A stretch of DNA of 64,000 bases from positions 1 through 64,000 of the forward strand of contig NZ_JALKFT010000023.1 in the NCBI RefSeq assembly GCF_023242945.1. Reading direction: 5' to 3'. This document shows, piece after piece, positions 50,238-59,544 of this stretch. This DNA is from Frankia umida (lineage in GTDB: Bacteria; Actinomycetota; Actinomycetes; Frankiales; Frankiaceae). Both the position numbers and the translations under genes were made by a program. Position 1 is the stretch's first letter. Every line of letters begins with the position of its first letter. The notes below the pieces were generated by a model, which saw only the letters and a list, made by a program, of their open reading frames with translations, did not search any database and was not told where the DNA came from.

Positions 50238-51782
50238 TCAGGGTGCGCCGCGTCTGTGGCTGTCGGCGGTGTCGGTGGTCGCGTCGCGTCGCGGGAGGAC
50301 GGGTGCGTCACGGCCGGTGCCTTCTGGCCGGCCGGAGGCCGCGGTCGTGTTCTTCTGCTCGTGGTATTCCTCTTCGACGTTGACGGTCCAGATGTCGTGG
50401 TGGGTGCCGTCCAGGATGTTCTCGACGGTGAGCATCGCGGTGAGCATGGAATGGTCGGCGTTGTTGTAGCGGTGCATGCCGTTGCGGCCGACGGGGTGAA
50501 CGTTCGGGACGTTTTCGGAGATCCATTCTCGGATGATCTCGACATTGTGGCGATAGTACTGGTCGTAGGTCGGGTATGCCTTCGGTACGCGTACCACGTA
50601 GCCGCACTCGACCGCGCCGTGGCGGACGAGCCCGAGCAGTTCCAGTTCGTGGGTGGCGAGTTCGATCAGCTCGTCGTCGGGCCTGGTCCACATGTCGTCG
50701 CCCTCGAAGACGAAGAACTCCAGGCCGAGGCAGGTCCGTCCTTCCTTGACCAGGTACGGCGACCAGGAACCGTAGTTCTGGATCCGGCCGACCCGGACAC
50801 CCGGGTCATGAATGTAGATCCAGTTGTCGGGGAAGCCGAACTCGGCGGGAACGACGAGCGCGACGGTGAGGTAGTCGCGGTAGCGCAGATCATGGGCCGC
50901 TTCGATGACCGGGGCGGGTGCTGGCGGATCCATGCCCAGGACGAGGGCTGACAGCGGCGTCGAGGAGATCACCTGGTCGGCCGGTATCCGTGTCCGCTCA
51001 CCTGCCCTCGACTGGACGGTGACCGCGACCGCGCGGCCGCGCTCGTGGTGGATGGCCGCGACGGTGGTGGCCATGGTGACCGTTCCACCCATCTTCTCGA
51101 CCTTGTCGCGGCAGGTCTCCCACATCATGCCGGGGCCGTACTTCGGATAGTGGAACTCCTCGATCAGACTGGTGATGTCCTTCTGGTTGCGTCTCGGAAG
51201 GACCGCGTTGACGATCGCGGAGTACAGCGAGAGGTTCTTCACCCGCTGCGCGGCCCAGTCCGCCGGCATCTCGCTGACCGGGATTCCCCACAGCTTCTCG
51301 GTATAGGTCTTGAAGAACGTCCGGTACAGTCGCCAGCCGAAGCGTGCGACCAGCCACGCCTCATAGTTGCTCTGGTCCTTCGGCGGGCGCAGCCGAGCGC
51401 GTGCGTAGGACCCGATTGCCAGCGCCGCGGTTGCGGGCCCGAGGTTGCGCAGGGCGTTGAGGGCGCGCAGCGGGTAGTCGTAGAGCTTGCCCTGGTAGTA
51501 GATCCGGCTCATCCGGGGTCGGAGCAGGAAGTCCTCGGCGGGCAGGATCTCCTGCCACAGCGCCTCCACGGAGGCGACCTTGGTGAAGAACCGGTGGCCG
51601 CCGATGTCGAAGCGCCAGCCGTCACGCTCGACGGTGCGGCTGATCCCGCCGACCACGTCGTCGGCCTCGAACACCGTGACGGCCTCGCTGCGAGCGGCCA
51701 GCTGGTAGGCGGCCGTCAGACCGGCCGGCCCAGCGCCGATGACCACCGTGTGCGGACTCCGAGTCGACACTGCTTCTCCCAT
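50238..51782 (-). CDS. FAD-dependent oxidoreductase (amine-oxidase/UDP-galactopyranose-mutase-like fold)
   Basis: A 514-residue flavoprotein. The N-terminal dinucleotide motif VVIGAGPAGLTAAYQLA is followed by GGISRTV and FDIGGHRFFT, typical of the protoporphyrinogen-oxidase/amine-oxidase superfamily. The middle has YTEKLWGIPVSEMPADWAAQ and the C-terminus GRNGMHRYNNADHSM, the second FAD contact characteristic of putative glycan- or carotenoid-related oxidoreductases. ATG 51782 follows GAGGGA; GTG 51767 is an alternative. The C-terminal 35 residues are disordered. It is divergent from a TetR gene that probably regulates it. Confidence 0.85.
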   Translation of the reverse strand: MGEAVSTRSPHTVVIGAGPAGLTAAYQLAARSEAVTVFEADDVVGGISRTVERDGWRFDIGGHRFFTKVASVEALWQEILPAEDFLLRPRMSRIYYQGKLYDYPLRALNALRNLGPATAALAIGSYARARLRPPKDQSNYEAWLVARFGWRLYRTFFKTYTEKLWGIPVSEMPADWAAQRVKNLSLYSAIVNAVLPRRNQKDITSLIEEFHYPKYGPGMMWETCRDKVEKMGGTVTMATTVAAIHHERGRAVAVTVQSRAGERTRIPADQVISSTPLSALVLGMDPPAPAPVIEAAHDLRYRDYLTVALVVPAEFGFPDNWIYIHDPGVRVGRIQNYGSWSPYLVKEGRTCLGLEFFVFEGDDMWTRPDDELIELATHELELLGLVRHGAVECGYVVRVPKAYPTYDQYYRHNVEIIREWISENVPNVHPVGRNGMHRYNNADHSMLTAMLTVENILDGTHHDIWTVNVEEEYHEQKNTTAASGRPEGTGRDAPVLPRRDATTDTADSHRRGAP

Positions 51783-51836
51783 TCCCTCGCTGGACGGCGA
51801 ACGATGACCCCTATGAGGCAAAGTCGCCTAGATTAT

Positions 51837-51874
51837 TGGACTCTACTGTCTAGATTTCGAGTCACATGAGTCCA
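51837..51874. promoter_or_regulatory. Inverted repeat in divergent promoter
   Basis: TGGACTC at 51837-51843 is complementary to GAGTCCA at 51868-51874; a further GAGTC lies between them. The AT-rich region between the FAD oxidoreductase and TetR genes therefore contains likely overlapping promoters and TetR sites. Confidence 0.5.
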
Positions 51875-51886
51875 TGAGGGTAGCGT

Positions 51887-52606
51887 GTGGCTGTGGCCAC
51901 CGACGAAGCGGGTGCCAGCGTCGCCGCGCTGGGCCGGGGCAGGCTGGCCAAGCGTGAGGCGATCATGCGAGCCGCGTTCGACGTCTTCGCGCGCCAGGGC
52001 TACGCCGCCACCAGCCTCGACGACATCGCCTCGGCCACCCCGGTCTCCCGGCAGACCGTCTACAACCACTTCGGCGACAAGGAGAAGCTCTTCCTCGCCG
52101 TCGTTGACGAGCAGATCTCCGCGAACCTCGACGCACTACGCGACGCGACGAACACGTTCCCCGCACGGGTGGACACCCTTGAGGACGCGGCCGCCTACCT
52201 CCTCGACCTCGCCCGGCGGATCACCGCGGTCTTCGCCAGCCCGACCACCGCCTCGCTGCGACTGCTCATCCAGACCGAGGCCCCCCGCCACCCGCGACTG
52301 CTCGCCCTGTGGCGTTCCCGCGTCACCGCGCCCGTCTGGCCAGCCCTCATCGGCAGCCTCGCCCGCCTCGCCCACGCCGGCGCCCTGACGATCGACGACC
52401 CCGCTCGCGCCGCCGGTCAGTACCTCACCCTGGTCACCGGAGTCTCCTGGCAGATGACCGAGCTCGGCACCTTCGCCCTCACCGCGCCCGCGGACCTCGA
52501 CTCCCCGGAGCTCGACACCGCCATCCGAGCCAACGTCGCCTTCTTCGTTCGTGCCCACACACCCACCGTCACCCAGGCCCACACCGACACCAGCGCCTGC
52601 GGATAG
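51887..52606 (+). CDS. TetR/AcrR-family regulator
   Basis: A 239-residue regulator. LAKREAIMRAAFDVFARQGY and VSRQTVYNHFGDKEKLFLAV form the helix-turn-helix (residues about 20-70), and the C-terminal part resembles the AefR-like TetR_C domain. GTG 51887 gives the usual short leader. It is divergent from the FAD oxidoreductase, with inverted repeats between. Confidence 0.9.
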   Translation: MAVATDEAGASVAALGRGRLAKREAIMRAAFDVFARQGYAATSLDDIASATPVSRQTVYNHFGDKEKLFLAVVDEQISANLDALRDATNTFPARVDTLEDAAAYLLDLARRITAVFASPTTASLRLLIQTEAPRHPRLLALWRSRVTAPVWPALIGSLARLAHAGALTIDDPARAAGQYLTLVTGVSWQMTELGTFALTAPADLDSPELDTAIRANVAFFVRAHTPTVTQAHTDTSACG

Positions 52607-52668
52607 AAAGGCCGCGTGGACACGCGCACCACCTGCCGATGGGTCCAGCCAGGCTGGCCGGCAGCCAT

Positions 52669-53553
52669 TCACAGGCCGCCCTGGAGTGCTCTGAGCAGCG
52701 CGGGCCCGGGGTGGGCCGCGACGCTCACGTTCGCCGCGACGAGGACGAGCGACGCCACGGTCAGCACCGCGGCCAGCGCGGCGTAGGCGCGTGTCACCCG
52801 CTTGGCCGCCTGGTCGGCCGGGTTCCTTCGCCACAGCAGCACGCTGACGGCCAGCAGGACGACGGCCACGGCCGCGGCGACCACGGCCATCACCACGTGG
52901 TACAGGGCGAAGTCGGCTGTCATCACGTCCAGGGGCGGTGTGGTCGGGGTGCCCGTGCGTGTGTCGGCCAGCTGGTGCGCGGCCTGGTCGAGCGCACCGG
53001 CGAGTGCCGGGTCGGTCCGTCCCGCCGGCAACATGGGTAGCAGGGACGAGAACGGCGCCGCCGCGCCCTGGATGTTCGCCATCGTCGCCGCCAGTGCGAC
53101 CAGTGCGAGCGTTGTCGAGAGCACGCCGGCCGACACCAGACCGGCTCGCCGCGGCGCACCGCGGGTGTTCAGGGAACGCTTCCAGAGCGCGATCGTCAGT
53201 ATGACGAGGACCGTGAGCAGGAGCGCGGAGACCAGGCCTTTGACCAGGTGGAAGCGATACCAGTAGTCGACGACTCGGGTGAGGTGCGGAGAAAGCCGCC
53301 GGTCGCCGGAACGCCAGTACTCGACGAATCCGCCGCGCACGGCGGTGACGCGCTGCTGGTTGGTGACGAGGTCGCCGTCCGCGTCGCCCGCGGCCAGCCG
53401 GCTCGGGGCGAGAACGAAGGCGCCGAGGAGCGCGGCGGCGCCCAGCACGAGTGCCAGCAGCGGACGGCCCGCGGTGCCCGCCGGGCCGGCGACGCCACGG
53501 GTGGACCGGCCCGGACGCGTCCGGGGAGCCCTGTCGGATGAGGGTGTGAGCAT
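52669..53553 (-). CDS. Membrane protein of unknown function
   Basis: A 294-residue protein with about five membrane helices (near 33-53, 105-126, 140-160, 220-244 and 262-282) and a conserved-looking extracellular or loop motif VVDYWYRFHLVKG near residue 95. No catalytic or transporter signature is seen. It lies just before the two-component genes, in the same orientation, with a 121-bp gap containing an 8-bp repeat array. It could be sensed or controlled by that system, but this is only proximity. Confidence 0.75.
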   Translation of the reverse strand: MLTPSSDRAPRTRPGRSTRGVAGPAGTAGRPLLALVLGAAALLGAFVLAPSRLAAGDADGDLVTNQQRVTAVRGGFVEYWRSGDRRLSPHLTRVVDYWYRFHLVKGLVSALLLTVLVILTIALWKRSLNTRGAPRRAGLVSAGVLSTTLALVALAATMANIQGAAAPFSSLLPMLPAGRTDPALAGALDQAAHQLADTRTGTPTTPPLDVMTADFALYHVVMAVVAAAVAVVLLAVSVLLWRRNPADQAAKRVTRAYAALAAVLTVASLVLVAANVSVAAHPGPALLRALQGGL

Positions 53554-53647
53554 GGATCACACGGTGTCGCGGGCGCGCAGCCTGGTCACCGGAGCAGGCC
53601 GGACAAACAAGGTGTGGCAGGCCCCACCCGGTCAGCCGGACGGTCGC

Positions 53648-53687
53648 GCTCAGGCGCTCAGGCGCTCAGGCGCTCAGGCGCGCAGGT
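53648..53687. repeat. Five tandem copies of GCTCAGGC
   Basis: An 8-bp repeat spanning the stop codon of the response-regulator gene. Since the unit is not a multiple of three, copy-number change could alter the last residues or extend the protein. Confidence 0.92.
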
Positions 53688-54372
53688 GGGCGAGGACGGC
53701 GAGCACGCGGCGGTGCTGGGCGTCGTCGGGGGGCAGACCGAGCTTGGCGAAGATGTTGCCGATGTGCTTTTCGACGGCGCTCGCGGACAGCACCAGCCGC
53801 CGGGCGATGGCCGTGTTCGAATGGCCCTCGGCCATCAGCCCGAGCAGTTCCCGTTCCCGTGCGGTCAGCGACGCCAGCGCCCGGCCGCCCCGCCGCCCGT
53901 CCAGCAGACGCGCGACGACCTGCGGGTCGAGCATCGTCGCGCCGCCGGCGACCCGCTCCAGCACGTCCAGGAACTCCCCGACCCGACCGACCCGGTCCTT
54001 GAGCAGGTAGCCGATCCCGCCCGAGCCGTCCGCGAGCAGGTCGGCCGCGTAGGAGGTCTCGACGTACTGGCTGAGCACCAGCACCGGCGCGCCGGGCAGG
54101 TGTGCGCGGACCTCGATCGCCGCCCGTAGACCCTCGTCCGTGTGCGTCGGCGGCATCCGAACGTCGACGACGCTGACATCCGGGCGATGCCGCAGCACCG
54201 CCTCGACCAGGGACGGGGCGTCCCCGACGGCGGCCACCACCTGATGGCCCTCCTCGGCGAGCAGCCGGATGAGGCCCTCCCGCAACAGCACGGCGTCGTC
54301 GGCCACGACGATCCGCAGCCCACCCTCGGGCGCGGATCGCCCGTCCGGTGTCGCGCCGGCGGCCGTCAGCGG
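53674..54372 (-). CDS. NarL/LuxR-type response regulator
   Basis: A 232-residue response regulator. The receiver domain begins LRIVVADDAVLLREGLIRLL, the phospho-acceptor is D71 in VVDVRMPP, and the switch Thr/Ser and Lys lie in VLSQY and LLKDRV. The C-terminal LuxR helix-turn-helix contains LTARERELLGLMAEGHSNTA and SAVEKHIGNIFAKLGL. The GTG at 54372 overlaps the end of the histidine kinase gene, so the two are translationally coupled. It is the cognate partner of that kinase; target genes are unknown. Confidence 0.92.
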   Translation of the reverse strand, partial: PLTAAGATPDGRSAPEGGLRIVVADDAVLLREGLIRLLAEEGHQVVAAVGDAPSLVEAVLRHRPDVSVVDVRMPPTHTDEGLRAAIEVRAHLPGAPVLVLSQYVETSYAADLLADGSGGIGYLLKDRVGRVGEFLDVLERVAGGATMLDPQVVARLLDGRRGGRALASLTARERELLGLMAEGHSNTAIARRLVLSASAVEKHIGNIFAKLGLPPDDAQHRRVLAVLAHLRA

Positions 54373-55736
54373 CACGGCAGCTCCGCGGTGATCGTCGTCG
54401 GGCCGCCAGGTGGGCTGGTCAGGTGCAGCCGTCCGCCGACCGCGCACACCCGGTCCCGCAGGCCGCGCAGACCGTGGCCCTTGTCGAACGCGGCGCCGCC
54501 GCGGCCGTCGTCGGTCACCCAGATCCGCAGCAGGTCCGCCTCCTGGCGCAGCCCGATCACGCAGTGGCCGGCCTGGCTGTGCTTGGCGACGTTGGTCAGC
54601 GCCTCGGAGACGACGAAGTACGCGGCCGTCTCGACTGCCGCCGCCGGCCGATCGCCCGCGGCTGGTGCGGTTCCCGGACCTCCCGGACCTCCCGGACCTC
54701 CCGCGTCGAGGTGGACGGGAACCGTGGCGCGCAGGGCGAGTTCGGCGAGCGCCGCCCGCAGGCCGCGATCGACGAGGATCGGCGGGGCGATGCCCCTGGA
54801 CAGGGCCCGTAGCTCCGCCAACGCCTCCTCGGCCTGGATCATGGCATCGGCGAGTGCTTCCCGCACGGTCTCGGGCCTGCGGTCGAAGTGGCGCTGCGCG
54901 CGGCCCAGTTCCATCGCCAGCCGGACCAGACGTTGCTGCGGCCCGTCATGGATGTCGCGTTCGAGCCGGCGCAGCGCCACCGCCTCGGCGCTCAGCGCGG
55001 CGGCGGTCTGCTCCCGGGCGGTGTCCCGCTCCCGTTCGAGCCCGCGGATGCGGCGCTGCCGCGGGGAGACGTCCGTGAGCAGGGCCCGTCCAAGACCTGC
55101 CTGGACGGCCACACATGACCTGGTCAACAGGGGTACGGCCAGCACCAGCAGCAGCCCGAGCACCGTACCGAAGAGCATCCGCGTGGTCGGTGTGGTCAGG
55201 CCCAGGCTCACGTCGACGTGGTAGGGGCCGCCACCGGCGCGCAGTGTCATCGGCGGTGGTGTTCCCGCGGCCGTACCCCAGTTGCGGACCGCGGTCGTCG
55301 CGGCGCCGAGGCCGACGATCCACCACAGCGCCGTGACCACAGCGGTGACCAGCGCGACGGGCGGCAGCAACACCGCGTGCGCCAGACTGAGCCAGCACCC
55401 CGTGCCCGCCCCGGCGTCGCCGCCCGCCCCCGACCGCCGCCGTCCCTGCCGCTGGTCGGGTGTCGCCGTGCGGACCCGGTCGATCCGCCACCACTCCAGA
55501 TCGGCCGACCAGTACACCGGCACCGCGGCACCGGCCACGACCGGCGTTCGCGCGACGAGCCGGCCCAGCAGCCCCACACACAGACCGGCGACCACGGCCA
55601 GCACACCCGCGACCGCGCTGACCGGCCCCGTCAGCAGATACACCGACTCCGCCAACGTCCGGCGCCCCACGCGGACCACGCGACCAGCACCCGGGATGGA
55701 CCAGCCGCGGGCCACCGCGGCGAACGAGCCGGCCAT
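54366..55736 (-). CDS. Sensor histidine kinase (HisKA_3 type)
   Basis: A 456-residue kinase with four to five membrane helices (about 33-60, 65-75, 115-145 and 188-205) and a cytoplasmic HisKA_3 dimerisation domain. The phosphorylated His is H263 in ERDIHDGPQQRL. The ATPase domain shows SEALTNVAKHSQA and DDGRGGAAFDKGHGLRGLRD. A Gly-Gly-Pro triplet repeat before the ATPase domain arises from a 9-bp tandem repeat at 54673-54699. It resembles NarL-type kinases that respond to cell-envelope stress. It pairs with the overlapping response regulator. Confidence 0.92.
   Translation of the reverse strand: MAGSFAAVARGWSIPGAGRVVRVGRRTLAESVYLLTGPVSAVAGVLAVVAGLCVGLLGRLVARTPVVAGAAVPVYWSADLEWWRIDRVRTATPDQRQGRRRSGAGGDAGAGTGCWLSLAHAVLLPPVALVTAVVTALWWIVGLGAATTAVRNWGTAAGTPPPMTLRAGGGPYHVDVSLGLTTPTTRMLFGTVLGLLLVLAVPLLTRSCVAVQAGLGRALLTDVSPRQRRIRGLERERDTAREQTAAALSAEAVALRRLERDIHDGPQQRLVRLAMELGRAQRHFDRRPETVREALADAMIQAEEALAELRALSRGIAPPILVDRGLRAALAELALRATVPVHLDAGGPGGPGGPGTAPAAGDRPAAAVETAAYFVVSEALTNVAKHSQAGHCVIGLRQEADLLRIWVTDDGRGGAAFDKGHGLRGLRDRVCAVGGRLHLTSPPGGPTTITAELPCR
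54673..54699. repeat. 9-bp in-frame tandem repeat in kinase gene
   Basis: Three copies of CCCGGACCT, encoding Gly-Gly-Pro units in the linker of the kinase on the minus strand. Confidence 0.85.
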
Positions 55737-55953
55737 GGTTTCAGCCTAACGGCGATCTTCCGTCCGCGGACACCCCCGCGCCAGGCCGACCCTGTCAGCT
55801 CCTGGACGTGTCCGTCCCGCTGGCCCGCGATGCGGCGCGGACGAATATGGCGCAAACGGTGAGACCGGGAGACGCGTAACCAGGAAGATGATGCCGCGGT
55901 GGAGCGGGTGTGAGCCGTGCGGGGGATGAGCGGTTCGGGGGAGAGGTGGCCGG

Positions 55954-58029
55954 ATGCCTGGCCGTCGGCGTCGCTATCGCCGGGATGAGCCGGAGATCGA
56001 CGAGTCGATGCTGCCCAGCGGGTTCACCGGGCCGGTCGACATTCCGGATCCACCGTCGCCGCCGCGGCTTCCCTGGCGTGGACGGGTGCGTGCCGCCGCG
56101 GCGAGCGCCCGGGCCACGGCCGCCGGGTTGCCGCGGGTGCTCCGGTTGTGCTGGCGGGCGAGCCCGTCGGCGACGGTGTTCCTCGCGCTGCTCACCGTGG
56201 TCGTGGGCCTGTTCCCGGCGCTGACGGCCTCGACCGCCCAGCTGCTCGTCGACGCGGTGGTGCACGCGGTCCAGATTCACGCCGGTGACCAGCCCGACCG
56301 GGCGTCGTTGTACCTGCCGCTGCCCGGTCGGCCTCGGGTGGCGACGCTCACCGGCAACCAGGTGGTGTGCTGGCTCGTCGTCATCCAGTTCGTGGTGTCC
56401 ACCCTCAGTCAGGTTCTCTCGGCGGCACGCGGCATCGTGCAGCGCGTCCTGTCCGACCAGCTCGAGCTCACCGTGGAGACGCTGGTCGTCGAGAAGGCAA
56501 GCCAGCTCGAACTGGGTTTCTTCGAGGAGTCCGAGTCGTATGACCTGTTGCAACGAGCGTCACAGCAGGGTGGCCGCCCGTTCGCCATGCTCACCACGTT
56601 CTTCGGACTCCTGCAGACCGTGGTCACCTTCGTCAGCATGATCGGCCTGTTGGTCAGCCTGAACCCGCTGCTCGGTCTGATCGTGCTGGTGGCGCCGATC
56701 CCGGCGTTCATCGTCGACACCCGGTACGGCCGGCGGGCCTATCAGCGCAGCCGGTGGGCATCGCCGGTCAGCCGGCGGATCTTCTACCTGCAGCAGGTGC
56801 TGACCACGAACCACGATGCCAAGGAAATCCGGATCTTCAACCTTGGCCCCTATCTGGTGGAGCGGTTCCGGTTGCTCCTGACCAACTACAACCAGCGCCA
56901 GCGTGAGATCGTCATCCGTCGCCAGCTCGCCGAGCTGGGCTGGAGCATGCTCGCGGAGGTGGCGCGTTCGGGCAGCTATCTCTACGTCGCGTTGCAGGCC
57001 GCCGCGGGACGACTCACGCTCGGCGATCTCACCCTCTACGGCACGGCCTCGATCAGTGTGCAGAGCGGCGTGTCGAACATCCTCGGCTCCCTCACCGAGA
57101 TGTACGAGAACAACCTGTATGTCGACGACCTGTACCAGCTGTTGGCGACACCGACCGAGGCCGAGCAGCAGGCCGCCCGACGGGCGAAGCGGGTGGCGGT
57201 CGAGGCCGTCGAGGGGGCCGCGCCGGCACTGGTACCGCCGCTGGCCCGCCTGCCGACACCGTTGCGTGGACGTGTCGTCTTCGACCGGGTCACGTTCCGT
57301 TACCCGGGCACGGATGTCCTGGCGCTGGACGAGATGAGTTTCGAGGTCGACGCGGGGGAGACGATCGCGATCGTCGGGCGCAACGGCGCCGGCAAGTCGA
57401 CCCTGATCAAACTGCTGTGTCGGCTCTACGTACCGGACAGCGGCCGGGTCCTCATCGACGGCGTCGACCTCGCCGACGTGGACGTCGACGCGCTGCGCGC
57501 CCAGATCGGCGCCGTCTTCCAGGACCACGTCTCCTTCCAGGCCAGCGCCGCGGAGAACATCGGTCTGGGTGAACTCGACGCGCTGTCGGACCGGCCGCGC
57601 ATCGAGCAGGCCGGCCGGGACGGCGGCTCGGACAGCTTCATCCGCAAGCTCCCGTACGGCTATGACACGTCGCTGAGCCGCTGGTTCGGCAAAGGGGTGG
57701 ATCTCTCCGGTGGTGAATGGCAGAAGGTGGCCCTCGCCCGCGGGTTCATGCGCTCCGCTCGCATCCTCGTCCTCGACGAGCCGAGCTCCGCTCTCGACGC
57801 CCGCGCGGAGCACGACCTTTTCACCCGGCTGCGGGCCCTGGCGACCGGCCGCACCGCGTTCTACATCTCGCACCGTTTCTCCACGGTGCGCCAGGCCGAC
57901 CGGATCATCTTCGTCGACGACGGCCGGATCACCGAATCCGGCACCCACCGTGAACTTATGGCGCTCGACGGCCAGTACGCCGAACTCTTCACCCTCCAGG
58001 CCGCCGCCTACATCGACGATCCGGCCTGA
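55954..58029 (+). CDS. ABC transporter, fused membrane and ATPase domains
   Basis: A 691-residue half-transporter of exporter type. A basic and Pro-rich N-terminus precedes a six-helix membrane domain (about 65-380), then the nucleotide-binding domain (about 435-680). Walker A GRNGAGKST is near residue 475, the signature LSGGEWQ near 583, and Walker B ILVLDEPSS near 605, followed by the His switch ISHRFS. All motifs are intact, so it should function as a homodimer or with another half-transporter. The substrate could be lipid, peptide or drug. GAGAGG precedes the ATG at 55954. It is convergent with the DUF11-type protein gene. Confidence 0.92.
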   Translation: MPGRRRRYRRDEPEIDESMLPSGFTGPVDIPDPPSPPRLPWRGRVRAAAASARATAAGLPRVLRLCWRASPSATVFLALLTVVVGLFPALTASTAQLLVDAVVHAVQIHAGDQPDRASLYLPLPGRPRVATLTGNQVVCWLVVIQFVVSTLSQVLSAARGIVQRVLSDQLELTVETLVVEKASQLELGFFEESESYDLLQRASQQGGRPFAMLTTFFGLLQTVVTFVSMIGLLVSLNPLLGLIVLVAPIPAFIVDTRYGRRAYQRSRWASPVSRRIFYLQQVLTTNHDAKEIRIFNLGPYLVERFRLLLTNYNQRQREIVIRRQLAELGWSMLAEVARSGSYLYVALQAAAGRLTLGDLTLYGTASISVQSGVSNILGSLTEMYENNLYVDDLYQLLATPTEAEQQAARRAKRVAVEAVEGAAPALVPPLARLPTPLRGRVVFDRVTFRYPGTDVLALDEMSFEVDAGETIAIVGRNGAGKSTLIKLLCRLYVPDSGRVLIDGVDLADVDVDALRAQIGAVFQDHVSFQASAAENIGLGELDALSDRPRIEQAGRDGGSDSFIRKLPYGYDTSLSRWFGKGVDLSGGEWQKVALARGFMRSARILVLDEPSSALDARAEHDLFTRLRALATGRTAFYISHRFSTVRQADRIIFVDDGRITESGTHRELMALDGQYAELFTLQAAAYIDDPA

Positions 58030-58048
58030 GCAGAACACCGTTTCCCCG

Positions 58049-59356
58049 TCACCCGAGGGCGAGGGCCGCCGGGTTACCGATCGTCCATGGTGGGAGTGCG
58101 ATCGAGGGGAACGGGAACGGCCCCACCGTGACGGGTGGAAGGTGCACGACGGGCAGGCAGATCGGCGGGAACGGACGGGTCACGTCCAGCACGGGGCGGT
58201 AGCTGGCCGTCGCGGTCGCCGGAAGGCTCGCGATCTGGGGGCCGAACTCGATTGTGGCGGTCGCCGCGGCGATGTCGGTGATCGAGCCGGCCGCGACGTC
58301 CGCGCAGGTCGTGACGTAGGTGGCCGTGCAGATCATGCTCTCCGACGGTGCCAGGTCGGTGCCTGCGCACCGCACCGGGCTGGTGCCGGGGTGCGGGTCG
58401 AGCACCGCGATGTTCGTGAGCGCGTTGAAGGTGCCGGTGTTGGTGAGCAGGTACTGGTAGGTCAGTGTTTCACCGGCTCCGCGAAACGTCGCCGGGGCGA
58501 CCGCTTTCGCCACGGTCAGCCCGGACGTCCCGATCTTCGACACGATCACGGATTGCGTGATCGAGAAGTAGGTCGCGCCGCTGGGGGTGACACCGGAGAC
58601 GTAGGCGTAGTTGCTCACCTGGCCGCGGATGACGTCCTCCTCGGTTGTCAGGTAGGAGACGGTGCAGATGATCCGGGCGCCCGCGGCGAGGGTGGTGGTG
58701 GGGCAGTGAACGGGTGACAGGCCGGGGTAGGAGTCGTGCACGGTCACCTCGGTGAGCGGGGCATCGGTGTTGTTGGTGATCCGGTAGCTGTAGTCGAGGC
58801 GCTGGCCCGCCGCGGTGAACCGATACTGCGCCGCGGACTTCTGCAGATCGATGTCATCGTTGAACAGCGACCGGTAGGCACGGGCCGATTCCCAGGTGGA
58901 GAAGACCGCCGGGCCCGACGGGGGTTGGCCGGTCGCCTGCCCCGCACCGAACACCTGGTTGAGGGTGAAGTCGCGGCCGGAGGCGGAGTAGGGGGCCGTG
59001 CAGTTCATCGACGCGCCCGGGTCGAGGGTGCTCCGCGGGCAGGTCGTGTACAGCCCGTACCACGCCGTGAAACTCTCGACCCGGACGTTGGTGAGGGGCA
59101 CCGTGCCCGTGTTGGTGACCACGAACGTGAAGGTCAGCGCGGTGCGATTGGTGGTGAACTCGGTGGGGGAGACGCTCGCGGCGATCGAGATCGACGCATC
59201 CTCGGGTGCCGCCGCCATGGCGGACGTGCCAGCCGTGGCGAGCAGACCGAGGGTGAGGAGCGCGGCGAGAAGCGCCCGCCCGGCCACCTGGCGGGCCGGG
59301 CGGCCTCGGGCGGCGGGTCGCCACCGGAGCACATCAGACGAGAACAGGGCGGGCAC
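58049..59356 (-). CDS. Secreted DUF11/DUF7507-type repeat protein
   Basis: A 435-residue protein with an N-terminal signal peptide (Arg-rich, then ALLAALLTLGLLATAGTSAM, cleavage after AMAAA). It has three beta-sandwich repeats near 55-165, 165-285 and 290-390. Each contains the family pattern of TFTFVVTNTGTVPLTNVRV, DYSYRITNNTDAPLTEVTV or TYQYLLTNTGTFNALTNIAV type, followed by a Cys. The last 40 residues are Pro-rich with no sortase or membrane anchor visible. DUF11 proteins are extracellular stalks or adhesins, so it is likely secreted or loosely wall-associated. The start (GTG 59356) is uncertain. Confidence 0.83.
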   Translation of the reverse strand: MPALFSSDVLRWRPAARGRPARQVAGRALLAALLTLGLLATAGTSAMAAAPEDASISIAASVSPTEFTTNRTALTFTFVVTNTGTVPLTNVRVESFTAWYGLYTTCPRSTLDPGASMNCTAPYSASGRDFTLNQVFGAGQATGQPPSGPAVFSTWESARAYRSLFNDDIDLQKSAAQYRFTAAGQRLDYSYRITNNTDAPLTEVTVHDSYPGLSPVHCPTTTLAAGARIICTVSYLTTEEDVIRGQVSNYAYVSGVTPSGATYFSITQSVIVSKIGTSGLTVAKAVAPATFRGAGETLTYQYLLTNTGTFNALTNIAVLDPHPGTSPVRCAGTDLAPSESMICTATYVTTCADVAAGSITDIAAATATIEFGPQIASLPATATASYRPVLDVTRPFPPICLPVVHLPPVTVGPFPFPSIALPPWTIGNPAALALG

Positions 59357-59544
59357 GACGCGCTCCTCGAGCTGGCTTCAGGCTCCGCTCCGGTTCCGCG
59401 AGTCAGCGGACGGTCGGCGGATCGGACGCCCGCCGCGGCGCGGTCCGGAGGAGGCCGAGCGGGGCCCGATCGTCACATGGAGTTACTACATGTGGGTGGA
59501 GGGTAACGGTGTGTCGCCCGGCTGGCCGCTGGAGCCGGGATGGG

